Counted from the stretch's first letter, positions 35,955 through 45,265 are shown. The stretch: 64,000 nt of DNA from Methanospirillum purgamenti (GCF_018502485.1 NZ_CP075546.1); one strand, 5' to 3'. The notes: generated by a model not told the origin, from the sequence alone. Numbers and translations: made by a program.

Positions 35955-37697
35955 ATGAAAATGTGGGTATTAATTATATTGATTGCTATCATTCTGCTGC
36001 TCACAGGAATGAGTAATGCCGTACCTGGGGATTTTTCTGGAGAACTTCCAGGTGGTTCAGGCACAGTAGCAGTGAACGTTCGAACAGTTCCAGATGGGGC
36101 AATGGTATTCTTTGATGGTGAGAAACAGGAAGCAAAAACTCCGGCATATTACTATGTGAATCCCGGAGTTCATTGCATGAAGGTCACACTGATTGGATAT
36201 AAAACCTACATGGATGAATTTTCGTTTCCTGAAGAGGAACTACCGGTAATTTACCTGGAAAAAGCGGTAGAAGGGACCCTCCATATCGATTCTACCCCTC
36301 AGGATGCATCCGTATACCTGGATGGGGAATATAAAGGTCAGACACCGGTTGATATCCTGACTACTGTTGGATCACACGAACTGGTCATTGAAAACCAGTT
36401 ATACAAGACTATTGAAAAGACCGTGGAATTGAAAGCAGAACGTCAGGGAATGCATTACAACCTGAAACCAGGATCAGGAGCTGTATACATCTGGTCTATT
36501 CCTGAGGCCACGATCCTGATCGATGGGGAAGTTATCGATCTTGAGAACAATCCAGGAATTGTTGAACTGGATCCTGGAACCTATACCATCACTGCACGAA
36601 AAGAAGGGTATAAAGTCGGCCAGAAAGACATCACTGTGAAGGGTGCAGATACACAGGAGGTCTATTTTGTTCTTTACGGGCCTGGTGGCCAGTATACCCG
36701 GGTCAATGATGATATCATAAATATTGGTATCACCTCTGAACCAGAAGGAGCTACCGTCTATATCAACGGTGAAGAGAGGCAGGGTAAAACCCCTGGTGTA
36801 TACCGGGTATATCCTGGGATAAATCAGATTCGTCTTGAATTATCTACATACCAGATCTATGATGAAGAGATAGATTTCCCTGATGAAAGTCCACTTGTCG
36901 TTCCACTGGTCAGGTCACCATCAGATCACCCTGATATCCAGGGTCCGTCTCCGGAAGGGTCAGGCAGGCTTGAAGTTGAGGTTTCTCCTGCAGATGCTAC
37001 AATAAATATTGATGGGTCAAATGTTGACATCTCTCAGCCATTAGAATTGGATGTTGGTGAATATCTGGTCAAGGCATCCTCTGATGGGTACATAAGTCAA
37101 CAGGACACGATTACTATTCAGAAGGATAAGACAACCAGCATCAGCATCCACCTCGTTCCTGAAGAAGAGCAGAATAATGACATGAGTCCGTCTCCGGAAG
37201 GGTCAGGCAGGCTTGAAGTTGAGGTTTCTCCTGCAGATGCTACAATAAATATTGATGGATCAAATATTGACATCTCTGAGCCTCTAGAATTGGATGTTGG
37301 TGAATATCTGGTCAAGGCATCCTCTGATGGGTACATCAGCCAACAGAACACGATTACTATTCAGAAGGACAAGACAACCAGCATCAGTATCAATCTCGTT
37401 CCTGAAGAAGAGCAGAATGATGACATGGGGCCGATTGTCTATTTCCCCGGGCCTGATACCGTGAATATAAAAATTGATTCAGATCCCCAGGGAGCTGATG
37501 TCTTATACAAAGGGAAAGCCATTGGAACCACTCCTTTTACTCGTGATGTCAAGCCACGAATTTATCTTATTGAACTCCGGTTGGATGGGTATGAACCCAC
37601 CTTTAAACAGATAGACGTGAGAAATTACATAACTGCTTCTACGATGGTGGATATGGAGACCGGGATCTGGGATGAACTGAAAGAGGAGTCAGAATAA
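35955..37697 (+). CDS. Exported PEGA-domain repeat protein
   Basis: About 580 residues: a signal sequence (MKMWVLIILIAIILLLTGMS), then six or seven PEGA domains of about 70 residues, beta-rich units found on cell-surface proteins of archaea and bacteria. Repeating landmarks are DGE-x-K-x-x-TP (DGEYKGQTPVDI, NGEERQGKTPGVY, KGKAIGTTPF) and P/K-G-x-YxI-x-L-x-x-x-GY. Two adjacent domains are nearly identical (see the repeat entry). The ATG at 35955 has GAGGTG six bases before it and is preferred to the GTG at 35946. Likely a surface or S-layer associated protein; ligand unknown. Confidence 0.85.
   Translation: MKMWVLIILIAIILLLTGMSNAVPGDFSGELPGGSGTVAVNVRTVPDGAMVFFDGEKQEAKTPAYYYVNPGVHCMKVTLIGYKTYMDEFSFPEEELPVIYLEKAVEGTLHIDSTPQDASVYLDGEYKGQTPVDILTTVGSHELVIENQLYKTIEKTVELKAERQGMHYNLKPGSGAVYIWSIPEATILIDGEVIDLENNPGIVELDPGTYTITARKEGYKVGQKDITVKGADTQEVYFVLYGPGGQYTRVNDDIINIGITSEPEGATVYINGEERQGKTPGVYRVYPGINQIRLELSTYQIYDEEIDFPDESPLVVPLVRSPSDHPDIQGPSPEGSGRLEVEVSPADATINIDGSNVDISQPLELDVGEYLVKASSDGYISQQDTITIQKDKTTSISIHLVPEEEQNNDMSPSPEGSGRLEVEVSPADATINIDGSNIDISEPLELDVGEYLVKASSDGYISQQNTITIQKDKTTSISINLVPEEEQNDDMGPIVYFPGPDTVNIKIDSDPQGADVLYKGKAIGTTPFTRDVKPRIYLIELRLDGYEPTFKQIDVRNYITASTMVDMETGIWDELKEESE
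36945..37430 (+). repeat. Tandem 243-bp duplication of one PEGA domain
   Basis: Two copies (36945-37187 and 37188-37430) of an 81-codon unit differ at only a few positions, such as NVDISQPLE versus NIDISEPLE. The DNA is almost identical, so the duplication is recent or kept alike by recombination. The period is a multiple of three, so domain number can change without breaking the frame. Confidence 0.9.
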
Positions 37698-37995
37698 ATC
37701 GATAATTAAATTTTTCATATATCTGGTATCACTTTTGTTTTTTTATCCAAATATTTATTCAATGTGGTGATATCCTCTGGGTTAGTTCAGAGCCTGTTTT
37801 TCTTCTTCCCCGTTTTTATTGGGAGAATCATCTTATCAAGCACATCATGGTATTTCTATCTCAATTCAATTCCCTAATACCGTGTTGCCCGAATGTCAAT
37901 CGCTGAATTATCAGAAAATTCTCCTCTCTGGCATTGTTCGTTTCAGTTTCTGGTATAATGTTTTGAGTCACATGAATGATCAAAAATAAGAATTT

Positions 37996-38555
37996 ATGGC
38001 CGAACCGGTACTCGTCCCATATTCCGCAGACTTTCTCATTCTCTCCGATAGACCTCCGCTCAGGAAAAATTACCTCCTCTCCGGAATTATTCCTGATACC
38101 TCTCCTGCTGGACCCGATATAACAGATTTTCTATGGTTCTTGTTATGGGGAGATCATGAACTGGTATGATTGTGATACATGCTCAAAGACCACTCTTCCT
38201 TCTACTGCTTCGGGATCAAGCAGGAGAGAGTTTTCCGGATCCCTGATCTCCGGAATTTCGTCCAGTACTTCGAAAATCCTTGCAATTGATTCATTTGCCT
38301 GGATGATAAAGGGTAACACAATTGCATGATAAGAAGCGAATTCATCAGGATAAGGAGGTAATGTGCTGCAGATGTTACATTCCCAATCTGACAAATACTT
38401 GCGATGATTGCCGCTATGAGCATAAAAAATTTAATATCCAGGACATTTTCAAAATTTCCTGTGAGGATTCCATTGTCTAACAAGGCAGCACTAAGGGTAA
38501 GAATTGCATGGATGCCTCCGGCAACGATCATTTTTAAAACAATGGATAGAAGCAA
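37996..38555 (-). pseudogene. Fossil of an ABC exporter (membrane plus ATPase half)
   Basis: Two reverse-strand frames join into exporter-like sequence. 38202-38555 encodes membrane helices (KMIVAGGIHAILTLSAALLD). After a shift near 38340, 38143-38394 encodes QANESIARIFEVLDEIPEI and VEGRVVFEHVSQSY, the classic link between the membrane domain and the ATPase of type 1 exporters. Further on, 38110-37996 reads SGIIPERR, stop, FFLSGGLSERMRKSAEYGT, which resembles the Q-loop region of the same ATPase. The Walker A region is deleted, frames are broken and a stop is present, so this is a decayed gene. Confidence 0.6.
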
Positions 38556-38817
38556 TCATCGCCTGTATCCATAAAAAATAGTGAATAATCGTTTTTAATA
38601 CGAAATTGTCATAAGATCACAAAAACTCTCTGGATCTTTCCGGGTCAATAGGTGATAAAGGGATCTGAAAAATCGTCAGTATAACTTTATGGAATCTGAT
38701 TTATTGATTTTCACAATTCGGAACCTGGAGAAAAGGACATTTTGGTTATTATCATAACAACTGATAAATGAAGCAGTAATAAATTCAAAAGTTTATGGTC
38801 AATATTTTGTCACAGGT

Positions 38818-39129
38818 ATGTATCTGAAATACCCTTTATTTGCCTTAATTTGTGAAAATACCGGATTTCATACCTACCTGTTGGGAGGAAATATTTATCT
38901 TACCACAATGGGCTTCATTTTAGGATTAGGTCTTGAAAATCAATTTCTCACGGGGTCGCTATTAATGCCTATTGATGAGCCAATGGATAATATGATGATT
39001 ACTATGATATACTCTTTTAGGCGGCATATTAAAAACATCTATGTCTATTTTAAACGGGGGGAAGCACATCGAAAAAATGGTGTGAAATTATGGAGATCCG
39101 GGAAAGAATGGGGTGCATTTCGGTTCTGA
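38818..39129 (+). CDS. Doubtful ORF, hypothetical
   Basis: A 103-residue frame with no recognised domain (hydrophobic first half, basic end). No clear ribosome binding site precedes it. It lies in a gene-poor stretch between the exporter fossil and the winged-helix gene. It may be chance or another remnant; coding status is uncertain. Confidence 0.2.
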   Translation: MYLKYPLFALICENTGFHTYLLGGNIYLTTMGFILGLGLENQFLTGSLLMPIDEPMDNMMITMIYSFRRHIKNIYVYFKRGEAHRKNGVKLWRSGKEWGAFRF

Positions 39130-39286
39130 TTGAATGTCCTGTGCCTAGTCTGACAAAAAATTGAGGAATATCAAACCAATTGATATTTTCCGGGGAATAA
39201 TTCTTCGCATCTTTGTGATATCATTGCTGGTTTACACAAACAATCAGCAATCATTATTCCTATTTCCGTTTCTTAAATATATTTCG

Positions 39287-40018
39287 TCATATGGTCTGTG
39301 TATTATACACTGTTTCATCTTTTTTTTGTCCGAAAGCAGGATCTGATGCTTCTGTTACCAGATATTTGATAGTTCTTCCGGATTTTTGTTTTCTTATCAA
39401 TTCTTTATCCAAAAGTTGTGAAAGGTGCCAACCTGCTGCCTGAGCTGAAATCTTTAATCTATCTCCTATCTCCTGCCTGGTAAGACCCGGATTCTCCTTT
39501 AACATCATCATGATCCGGTGCCTCGAAGGAGAAGTGGTAAGGTTAATGGCTCTTTTCTCATCCGCAGAGTATCCTGGTGGATAATATCTTGCAAACCCTC
39601 CGGAGTGGAGTTTTGTCACCTGTGAAAACCGTGCCAGTTGATCAAGATGATACCGGACAGTCCCAAGTTCCATGTTCATGGCTGAAGCAATTCCCCGAAG
39701 GTGAATTCCGGGGTTTTGAACGATGAATTCATAAATATCTCTCCTTGATCTGGATTCAAACAGGGTATTTCTACTGATTATCCGGTACCCAAGAAAGAGG
39801 AGCTGTTTCATCAGTATGAAGATGGGACTTAAGAGCACTACCTGGGTTATAAACAACCAAAGGGGAAGTTCCCAAATCTGAACCTTTTCCGGACTTTTCG
39901 ACTGAGTATCTGGTAAATCCTCGTATGCACTGGTGACGATGTACCGGTCTGCCATAACCTGGACCGGAAGGAGAAGAAGTATGAACAGAAAGATGGATAA
40001 AATTCTCATGTTACTCAT
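39287..40018 (-). CDS. Membrane-anchored regulator with two winged-helix domains
   Basis: A 243-residue protein: N-terminal signal or membrane segment (about 4-22), a short outer segment, a second membrane helix (about 50-75), then two winged-helix domains. The first (about 88-150) has RRDIYEFIVQNPGIHLRGIA and MELGTVRYHLDQL; the second (about 162-225) has RHRIMMMLKENPGLTRQEIG and AAGWHLSQLLDKELI. This layout of tandem MarR/ArsR-like domains tethered to the membrane is found in several Methanomicrobiales proteins. Its ATG overlaps the stop of the upstream exported protein (ATGAGTAA), so the two are coupled and may act together as sensor and regulator (inference). Confidence 0.8.
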   Translation of the reverse strand: MSNMRILSIFLFILLLLPVQVMADRYIVTSAYEDLPDTQSKSPEKVQIWELPLWLFITQVVLLSPIFILMKQLLFLGYRIISRNTLFESRSRRDIYEFIVQNPGIHLRGIASAMNMELGTVRYHLDQLARFSQVTKLHSGGFARYYPPGYSADEKRAINLTTSPSRHRIMMMLKENPGLTRQEIGDRLKISAQAAGWHLSQLLDKELIRKQKSGRTIKYLVTEASDPAFGQKKDETVYNTQTI

Positions 40019-40631
40019 CCCATGATTCTATCTGGAAGGATACCGGGCTTGCATCTTCCGGTAGATGAACCTGGTAATACCATCTTCCCGGATCAAGGCC
40101 GCTTTCTGAATAAATTCTCATGAATATTGCGTTGTCTTCGATACCATCATCAATATCGGAGTATGTTCCATACTCCTCATCCGGGGTCAGTACCTGTAGT
40201 GAAACAGGAGCCTGTGTGTCATATGTCACCCGAACGTATTTTTTTGTCTGATCCTCTGATATGGTATCAGAAAAAAACCTGGTTTCTCCGGGATGTAATA
40301 GTTCAGATCCGGATGATGAATTGTTACCGGTTGAAAATGGTTCATCAGAGATTATTGCGACAACAACATTTTCTGTTCCGACAGAGGTTGTGCGAATTAT
40401 CCCATATTTCACAGATGTTTTGTTTCCTTCGTCTCCGATTGCAATGACTGTTACGGAATTATTAATGGGATCTGCATAGGTTATGGCATCCGTTACATTA
40501 GGATCTCCCTGTACTGGAGAAATAACCGCAAAAATAACAAGAATTAAATATATAACGATGATTGGGATCTGTGGGGTCCTGAACATCATGTTCCTATTGT
40601 TTGTCTGATGTATATTGAATCGTTCTGGCAC
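40011..40631 (-). CDS. Exported protein of unknown function, coupled to membrane regulator
   Basis: A 206-residue protein with a hydrophobic signal segment (IPIIVIYLILVIFAVISPVQG, about residues 23-43) and a beta-rich mature part with several VxV-type strands. No family is recognised. The start may be an internal ATG (MMFRTPQIPII) rather than the first one. It overlaps the next gene by eight bases, which suggests a functional pair: an extracytoplasmic domain protein with a membrane-bound transcription factor. Confidence 0.65.
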   Translation of the reverse strand: MPERFNIHQTNNRNMMFRTPQIPIIVIYLILVIFAVISPVQGDPNVTDAITYADPINNSVTVIAIGDEGNKTSVKYGIIRTTSVGTENVVVAIISDEPFSTGNNSSSGSELLHPGETRFFSDTISEDQTKKYVRVTYDTQAPVSLQVLTPDEEYGTYSDIDDGIEDNAIFMRIYSESGLDPGRWYYQVHLPEDASPVSFQIESWDE

Positions 40632-40671
40632 ATCTCTTTTCCTATAAAAAAGGGGGAGGGAAATTCACGAG

Positions 40672-41049
40672 TTACCCTTTATAACCATAACCTGCGAATT
40701 CTCCCGTTTTTTTATCATAAAAGGAATATCTTCCGGATGCATCCGGACCTTCTATCCTGAAATCATTTTTTGATTCTGATGCACGAATTTCCATCTCGGT
40801 AGGGGTCATCGTTTCCAGAATTTCTCCGGTGTCAGCATTGGTAACGGTGCATAAAGATTCTGTACACTCGAGTTTGGTGGCTCCTGAAATGGTTATCTCT
40901 TCTTCTACTGCAGCCATTACTATACCTGTAAGGGCAACTGCAATGGTTAAAAGAATGCCCAGGATTATGATCCTGGTCATATGAGGGGATGTTTTTGTTT
41001 TCATATCAATCCGGGGATGATGGGGTTTACTGGTTTCATCCCCGCTCAT
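40672..41049 (-). CDS. Small membrane-anchored or exported protein, hypothetical
   Basis: A 125-residue protein with a hydrophobic segment at about residues 25-46 (RIIILGILLTIAVALTGIVM) and an outer domain with two cysteines (TECTESLC-like LECTESLCTVTN) and ending KKTGEFAGYGYKG. It may begin further in at the methionine before TRIIILG. No family is recognised. It lies 40 bases upstream of the exported protein and may be in the same transcript. Confidence 0.55.
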   Translation of the reverse strand: MSGDETSKPHHPRIDMKTKTSPHMTRIIILGILLTIAVALTGIVMAAVEEEITISGATKLECTESLCTVTNADTGEILETMTPTEMEIRASESKNDFRIEGPDASGRYSFYDKKTGEFAGYGYKG

Positions 41050-41299
41050 AAGGTCAGTGGATCAGTAAAAGCTGTTTTTGGCACAATCGTTTTCTGTTTG
41101 ATAATTCCTCTCTTAAGGTGTGAAATTGCGGATAATGGTAAAATTTTTAGGACAATTTGTTTAGAATTTTAAAAATAAACTGTATTCATTATGTCTGGAC
41201 AAGTTATCTGATGTCTCCCAAGATGAAAAAAATGAATGATTTCATGGAAATCCGGTTCATATGTCTATTCCATTTCGAACGTAAAACTTCCATATTATT

Positions 41300-41571
41300 G
41301 AATGAGAAAGATGCGAACGGATCCGATCATTCTCCGGATTCTGCCCTCATAAATCCTTCTTCTTCAAAAGCAGAGCAAAGGACGCATGAGCTTTTTGAGG
41401 TAATTCGGGATGATTTCAAGAATCTGGATATTTTCCTCCGGATTCATTCGTTCGGTACAATACTGGGTATGCCGAGTACATCGAGCGGCTGCCTGGATGG
41501 ATGACCCTGAAGAACGAATTACTCCGGAAAATCTGTAATAAATGTTATAAGAACGCTGAGAAGAAGGAATA
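41300..41571 (+). pseudogene. Remnant of a small zinc-finger-like protein gene
   Basis: Two forward frames seem to belong together. The first runs to about 41400 with KAEQRTHELFEVIRDDF. The second, from about 41410, reads YNTGYAEYIERLPGWMTLKN and ends KICNKCYKNAEKKE before TAA at 41570. The end contains a CNKC pair, like the ORF that follows. A frame change near 41405 and a lack of a start for the second part suggest decay. Boundaries are approximate. Confidence 0.35.
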
Positions 41572-41611
41572 ATCATTCCGGACTCTTCCGGGAACACTGA
41601 ATATCGCCGGG

Positions 41612-42019
41612 ATGAAGCGGATATATGTGGATGTTGGGCAGTGCTGTGTCTGTAATACCGGGAAGGCAGTCTGGAAAGATCCCGATAACCAGATCTCGAT
41701 CTGTGATTCCTGTTATTCAAATGCCGGAGGGAGAGGGACAGTGATGGCACGAGATGGTACTGTGTATTCAACCGAGATTGATGAGGCAATTAAGAGCGTT
41801 CAAACTATGAACCGGAAGATTATTCCTCGGTATGTGACTGAAGAGGAGATCTGGAAGAACCGGCATAAGTACCTGAGAGTTGGAGAACATCCGGAGATTT
41901 CGCTTCAAATGGTGATCTCTGAACTGGTGAGCTGGAGACCTGATACCAAGATTTACGGGAAGTGTCCCGTTTCATGTGCATTTGATTGCATCTCCTCTTC
42001 CCAAGGGGCGAAAGCATGA
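41612..42019 (+). CDS. Small cysteine-rich (zinc-binding) protein, mobile-element-like
   Basis: A 135-residue frame with CCVCNTGKAVW and ICDSCYSNAGGRG, two cysteine pairs that would bind one zinc ion, followed by a helical part (EEEIWKNRHKYLRVGEHPEI). No firm family. It is the best preserved ORF at the left side of a decayed element, ahead of a broken membrane/winged-helix gene. A DNA- or RNA-binding role is possible but unproven. Confidence 0.5.
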   Translation: MKRIYVDVGQCCVCNTGKAVWKDPDNQISICDSCYSNAGGRGTVMARDGTVYSTEIDEAIKSVQTMNRKIIPRYVTEEEIWKNRHKYLRVGEHPEISLQMVISELVSWRPDTKIYGKCPVSCAFDCISSSQGAKA

Positions 42020-42058
42020 GTGAGGTACAACGGTCTGGGGTCAGGGTCGTGAGGAGTC

Positions 42059-42734
42059 ATGAAATAGATAGAGCGATGGATTCCAAATCTCACCGGAATC
42101 CTGACCGTTATCGTCATTCTCTGCTTCTTCATCCTCTCGTTCTCAAACTTGCGGTATGCAGCAGAGTTATCGAGGATTGATCCGGTCCTCACCTGGGCCA
42201 GGCCGGTCTGTATTGATTCATTGTTGGTTTTCGGTTTTCCGCTCATTCTCCGGAACTCTCTTCGGCAGGAGAGTACCCGGTTCGGGTGGCTGGTGCTCTC
42301 GGTCTTTACGTTCGTGAGTATCCTGTTCAATGTGGCGGTCAGTTCGAACAATCTACTCAGCCAGGCTTTTCCCATGCCATCCCGCCGATTACGCTCATGG
42401 TATCGGTTGAGATCCTGCTCTCTATTGTCCGATCTGATCCTTCTTCTTCAGAGAAGAATCAGGGAAAAGTTACAACTGTTACACCAGACCACAGTGATGT
42501 TACACCACCTGTTACTATGGTACATCAGGGTGCTGGTAAGGATGTAACATCTGTCAGGTGTTACAGTTCTTTCGGGAGAATTCGAGTGCAAGTTATGTTA
42601 CTGCAGCTGCGAACCTGAACATTGCCAGGCAGTCCGTTTCCCGGCATGTTGCCCGTTTGCTTGAAGATGGGAGGCTGGAGAAAGATGGGGATCTGTTTGT
42701 GATTCCGGACCGGGAAGGCAGGGAGAATGCTTGA
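42059..42734 (+). pseudogene. Broken gene for a DUF2637/SpdB-like membrane protein with C-terminal winged helix
   Basis: Joined across frames it encodes a four-helix membrane region (PNLTGILTVIVILCFFILSF, then VLTWARPVCIDSLLVFGFPL, VFTFVSILFNVAVSSNNLL, SHAIPPITLMVSVEILLSIV) and an end with QSVSRHVARLLEDGRLEKDG, a winged-helix motif. The pattern resembles DUF2637/SpdB-like proteins of plasmids and integrative elements. GAGGAG precedes ATG 42059, but codon 3 is TAG, one frameshift lies near 42365 and another near 42555, so the gene is dead. It supports the view that 41.3-45.3 kb is a degraded plasmid or virus. Confidence 0.55.
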
Positions 42735-43331
42735 TATCGAAGTAGGGGGAGGATTTGTGTACCGTGGGTGAGTGGGAGGGGACGGAACGAAACGACGACC
42801 CCGACCCTTGTGTATATGAAATCAGGAATAGCGAATATAGTCCCTATTCGATAATGAAAAGAGAACAATTTGAGTATAATTATTGTTTATTCGATGGAAA
42901 ATTGCCAGAATTGTGACTAACTCAAATCTACGCTGAACGGGTTTGATATCATGTTTGAGGAGTGGGACCTTAAGACGAAAGAGGCGAATCTCGATCCTCG
43001 TTGCCTTGGATATTATCCCCAGGAAGCCCCAGTCCCCCAACACGGAAATACCTGTTATGAATTCCCGTCGATTTTTGGGGCAGATGATACTGTAACTAAA
43101 CAAATTATTCGCCAGATTTCAGGGGTACCTTGAATTCGTCTTTGAATTAGATAATTCTCGGATGTATTGATCTGGAATCGTTTGAATTTGCTGCAATTCC
43201 TATGGGATAGTCGCATATTCGTTATCCGGGTTGCTCATAATGGTTGACTAAGAGGTGATAGATCTCCGATTATCAACAAAGAAACAAAGAGATATGGTAC
43301 TAACAATAACAATATACAAAAAGTGGGTACG
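42735..43331. other. Gene-poor stretch inside decayed element
   Basis: Short frames occur (for example 42951-43133) but none has recognisable protein character or a ribosome binding site. A G/A-rich tract (about 42770-42800) is the only compositional feature. The region before 43331 should hold the hicBA promoter. Confidence 0.4.
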
Positions 43332-43556
43332 ATGTTTCAAAAATTTAAAGTGGTGATTGAGCCGGGAGAAGATGGATGGTTTGTCGTGACGGTCCCTGGT
43401 CTGCCAGGATGTATCACTCAGGGGAAGACTATCGATGAGGCTACTGAAAATTCTAAGGAAGCAATAGAAGCATACCTTGAATCAGTTCATAATCATGCGA
43501 TCCCCGTTCGGGCAAGTCAGGTGTGTGTCAGAGAAGTCCTAGTAGATGTACTGTAA
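43332..43556 (+). CDS. hicB: HicB-type antitoxin
   Basis: A 74-residue HicB/UPF0150 fold protein: FKVVIEPGEDGWFVVTVPGL and GCITQGKTIDEATENSKEAI are the family core. It neutralises HicA. ATG 43332 is chosen because the core begins there; a GTG nine bases earlier is in frame. It lacks the extra DNA-binding domain some HicB proteins have. Its stop overlaps the hicA start (TAATG). The pair is intact inside otherwise ruined sequence. Confidence 0.88.
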   Translation: MFQKFKVVIEPGEDGWFVVTVPGLPGCITQGKTIDEATENSKEAIEAYLESVHNHAIPVRASQVCVREVLVDVL

Positions 43557-43786
43557 TGGCAAAATTCCCACTTCTCCCTGCACGAAAAGTAATTAACGCT
43601 TTGATTCGTCTGGGGTACTCAATCGATCACCAGAAGGGAAGTCATATTGTTCTCAAAAATACCAATGAACAACGAACCATTGTCGTTCCTGATCACGATG
43701 AACTTGATAGGGGAACTCTCAAGGCGATTTTAAAACAAGCCGGAATTGATATTGAAGATCTATTATCGGTTCTCACGCTGATCTGA
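43556..43786 (+). CDS. hicA: HicA-type mRNA interferase toxin
   Basis: A 76-residue double-stranded-RNA-binding-like toxin that cleaves mRNA. The catalytic histidine is about residue 30 in QKGSHIVLKN, preceded by ALIRLGYSIDH, and the end has TLKAILKQAGI. The frame is open from 43523, but the ATG at 43556 overlapping the hicB stop gives normal length. Order antitoxin-toxin is the reverse of the commonest hicAB order but is well known. Confidence 0.9.
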   Translation: MAKFPLLPARKVINALIRLGYSIDHQKGSHIVLKNTNEQRTIVVPDHDELDRGTLKAILKQAGIDIEDLLSVLTLI

Positions 43787-43965
43787 TACTGCAACGCTCC
43801 TCTTATGAGTTGCAAACACATAGACGCTCCTGAATCCTCAATTCGGTCACCTATCACCCTGTTTTTGGTCCCCTTTAAACTATTTGTAAACTCCTCCCGT
43901 ATGTATTTATACCGGAGTCATTCGAGTGGAGTAATTTAATAGCAGATTTTGTTCAGAAATCGCTC

Positions 43966-44444
43966 GTGAAGATCTCTGTTCGGAAGTTCGCATCTCCGAT
44001 CCCAGATCTCACCACGTTCATTACGTTTGCACAGACCGTACTCGATACGAACTCCTTGGGATGTACCGATTATACCCAGAGTAGTGCGAATGTCGAGGGG
44101 GTAAACCGATCATCTCAGGCATACTCTGGAAAGATCATCTATGAGAACGCTGAGGCGAAGACGGTTGGTCAGATCAGTATCAAGGCTCCTACTGCAGCGG
44201 CTTTCAACACGGATGTAACAAAACCATTCTGGGAACTGCCGCTCTTGGAACAGCGATGGGTGGTTCTCCCTCTCATGACAGCTTAGAAGATGCCTTTAGC
44301 TGCACCTTTAAGTGTCATGATGCAAATGGCGAGTTTTATACCGTTTGCATCAATCGCGATAGTTTGACGGTTTCCAGCTACGAAGCTAATGCAATTGTCA
44401 CCACTATTGAAACCTAGGCTGATACGCTCCCGATTCTCGCATAA
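43966..44444 (+). pseudogene. Broken gene, possible virus/plasmid structural protein
   Basis: Begins with GTG at 43966 (KISVRKFASPIPDLTTFITF). Near 44225 the frame must shift to continue as TILGTAALGTAMGGSPSHDS and FYTVCINRDSLTVSSYEANA, then a TAG interrupts at about 44416 before ADTLPILA and TAA at 44442-44444. Without the lesions it would be about 158 residues. I do not recognise the family. A beta-rich, threonine- and alanine-rich sequence beside another exported protein would fit a structural component, but this is speculative. Confidence 0.45.
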
Positions 44445-44474
44445 TCCATTCCTTTTTCCAACCGAGGCGGGAAA

Positions 44475-45023
44475 ATGAACTGGATATTACTGGTTTCTGG
44501 TGGTCTGTTCCTGGTTCTCGCGGGTCTTGTCGGTGCTGATTATCTGAGTAATTGAATCGTCACCGATGGATCATTCCTGCTAGCGAGTTCAGGGCAGACC
44601 GACAACGGAACATATGCTTCTCGTGTCATGGCTGCGGATGAATCTGAAATTACGCGGTCCATGACGGGAGGGGAAAGCCTTGTTTCTGATCTCTCAGTGA
44701 AAAGTTCCGGTCCGGTCCTGGTCTCTGACTATGCTTTCGTGAAGTCGGATCTGACTCCCGATAGTCTTGCCTGTGTGTTTATCAGACATATCAAGGGGCA
44801 GGAAGAGGAGTCTGAACTTTATTCAATGGGAATACTGAACAAGGGGAATTATGAAACATCACGGGTAGCCTGTCCGGGTGTACCGGTGCTATGGATGTAA
44901 ACGGCTCCGATATGATGAGTTTTGGATCGCAGAAGTTTGGAAACAACACTCTGCGATCTTCCAGGTTTGTATCTGGGAATCTGACGATTCGTGACTTTGT
45001 GAAGTATGGGGGGGGAGATTATA
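44475..45023 (+). pseudogene. Broken gene for an exported or membrane-anchored protein
   Basis: Starts ATG 44475 with a signal-like helix (NWILLVSGGLFLVLAGLVGA), then codon 27 is TGA, then the same frame continues as SFLLASSGQTDNGTYASRVM and SVKSSGPVLVSDYAFVKSDL. Near 44880 a frameshift leads to GAMDVNGSDMMSFGSQKFG. The 3' limit is uncertain because the last frame runs into the next ORF. Family unknown; it probably belonged with the preceding broken gene. Confidence 0.45.
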
Positions 45024-45263
45024 ATGTGGGAGATGGTAAGCGGGATTCTGGGGGGAGCTACGGTAATCAACGAGATTGCCGCTCTCCTCGTGTACCGATA
45101 TCTGAAATTGGCATCCGAATCGATGGAGTTTGCTGCTCTGGTGATATCCTCAATTGAGGAAGCAGAGGACGGTATAATATCAGTGAATCCTCTGTCTCTG
45201 GCAGCTACTTCGATGGATCATATCAGCCAGTTATCCGGGCTGCTTAAGTGGGTTCGGCTCTGA
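45024..45263 (+). CDS. Small protein of decayed element, hypothetical
   Basis: A 79-residue frame with MWEMVSGILGGATVINEIAA and a helical remainder ending HISQLSGLLKWVRL. GGGGGGAG lies about ten bases before the ATG, a good ribosome binding site. It has no recognised domain. It ends three bases before the first copy of the long hairpin-rich repeat. Confidence 0.45.
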   Translation: MWEMVSGILGGATVINEIAALLVYRYLKLASESMEFAALVISSIEEAEDGIISVNPLSLAATSMDHISQLSGLLKWVRL

Positions 45264-45265
45264 TT

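Noticed and set aside
37996..38169. 57-codon forward ORF with an ATG
   Set aside because: It lies opposite the exporter fossil, has no ribosome binding site and no protein-like family signal.
41157..41504. 115-codon ORF as a whole gene
   Set aside because: The first half has no protein-like signal and no ribosome binding site; only the part after about 41300 looks like remnant coding sequence.
42059..42734. In-frame TAG read as pyrrolysine
   Set aside because: The gene also carries two frameshifts, and neighbouring broken genes use TGA as well as TAG, so decay explains the stops better than recoding.
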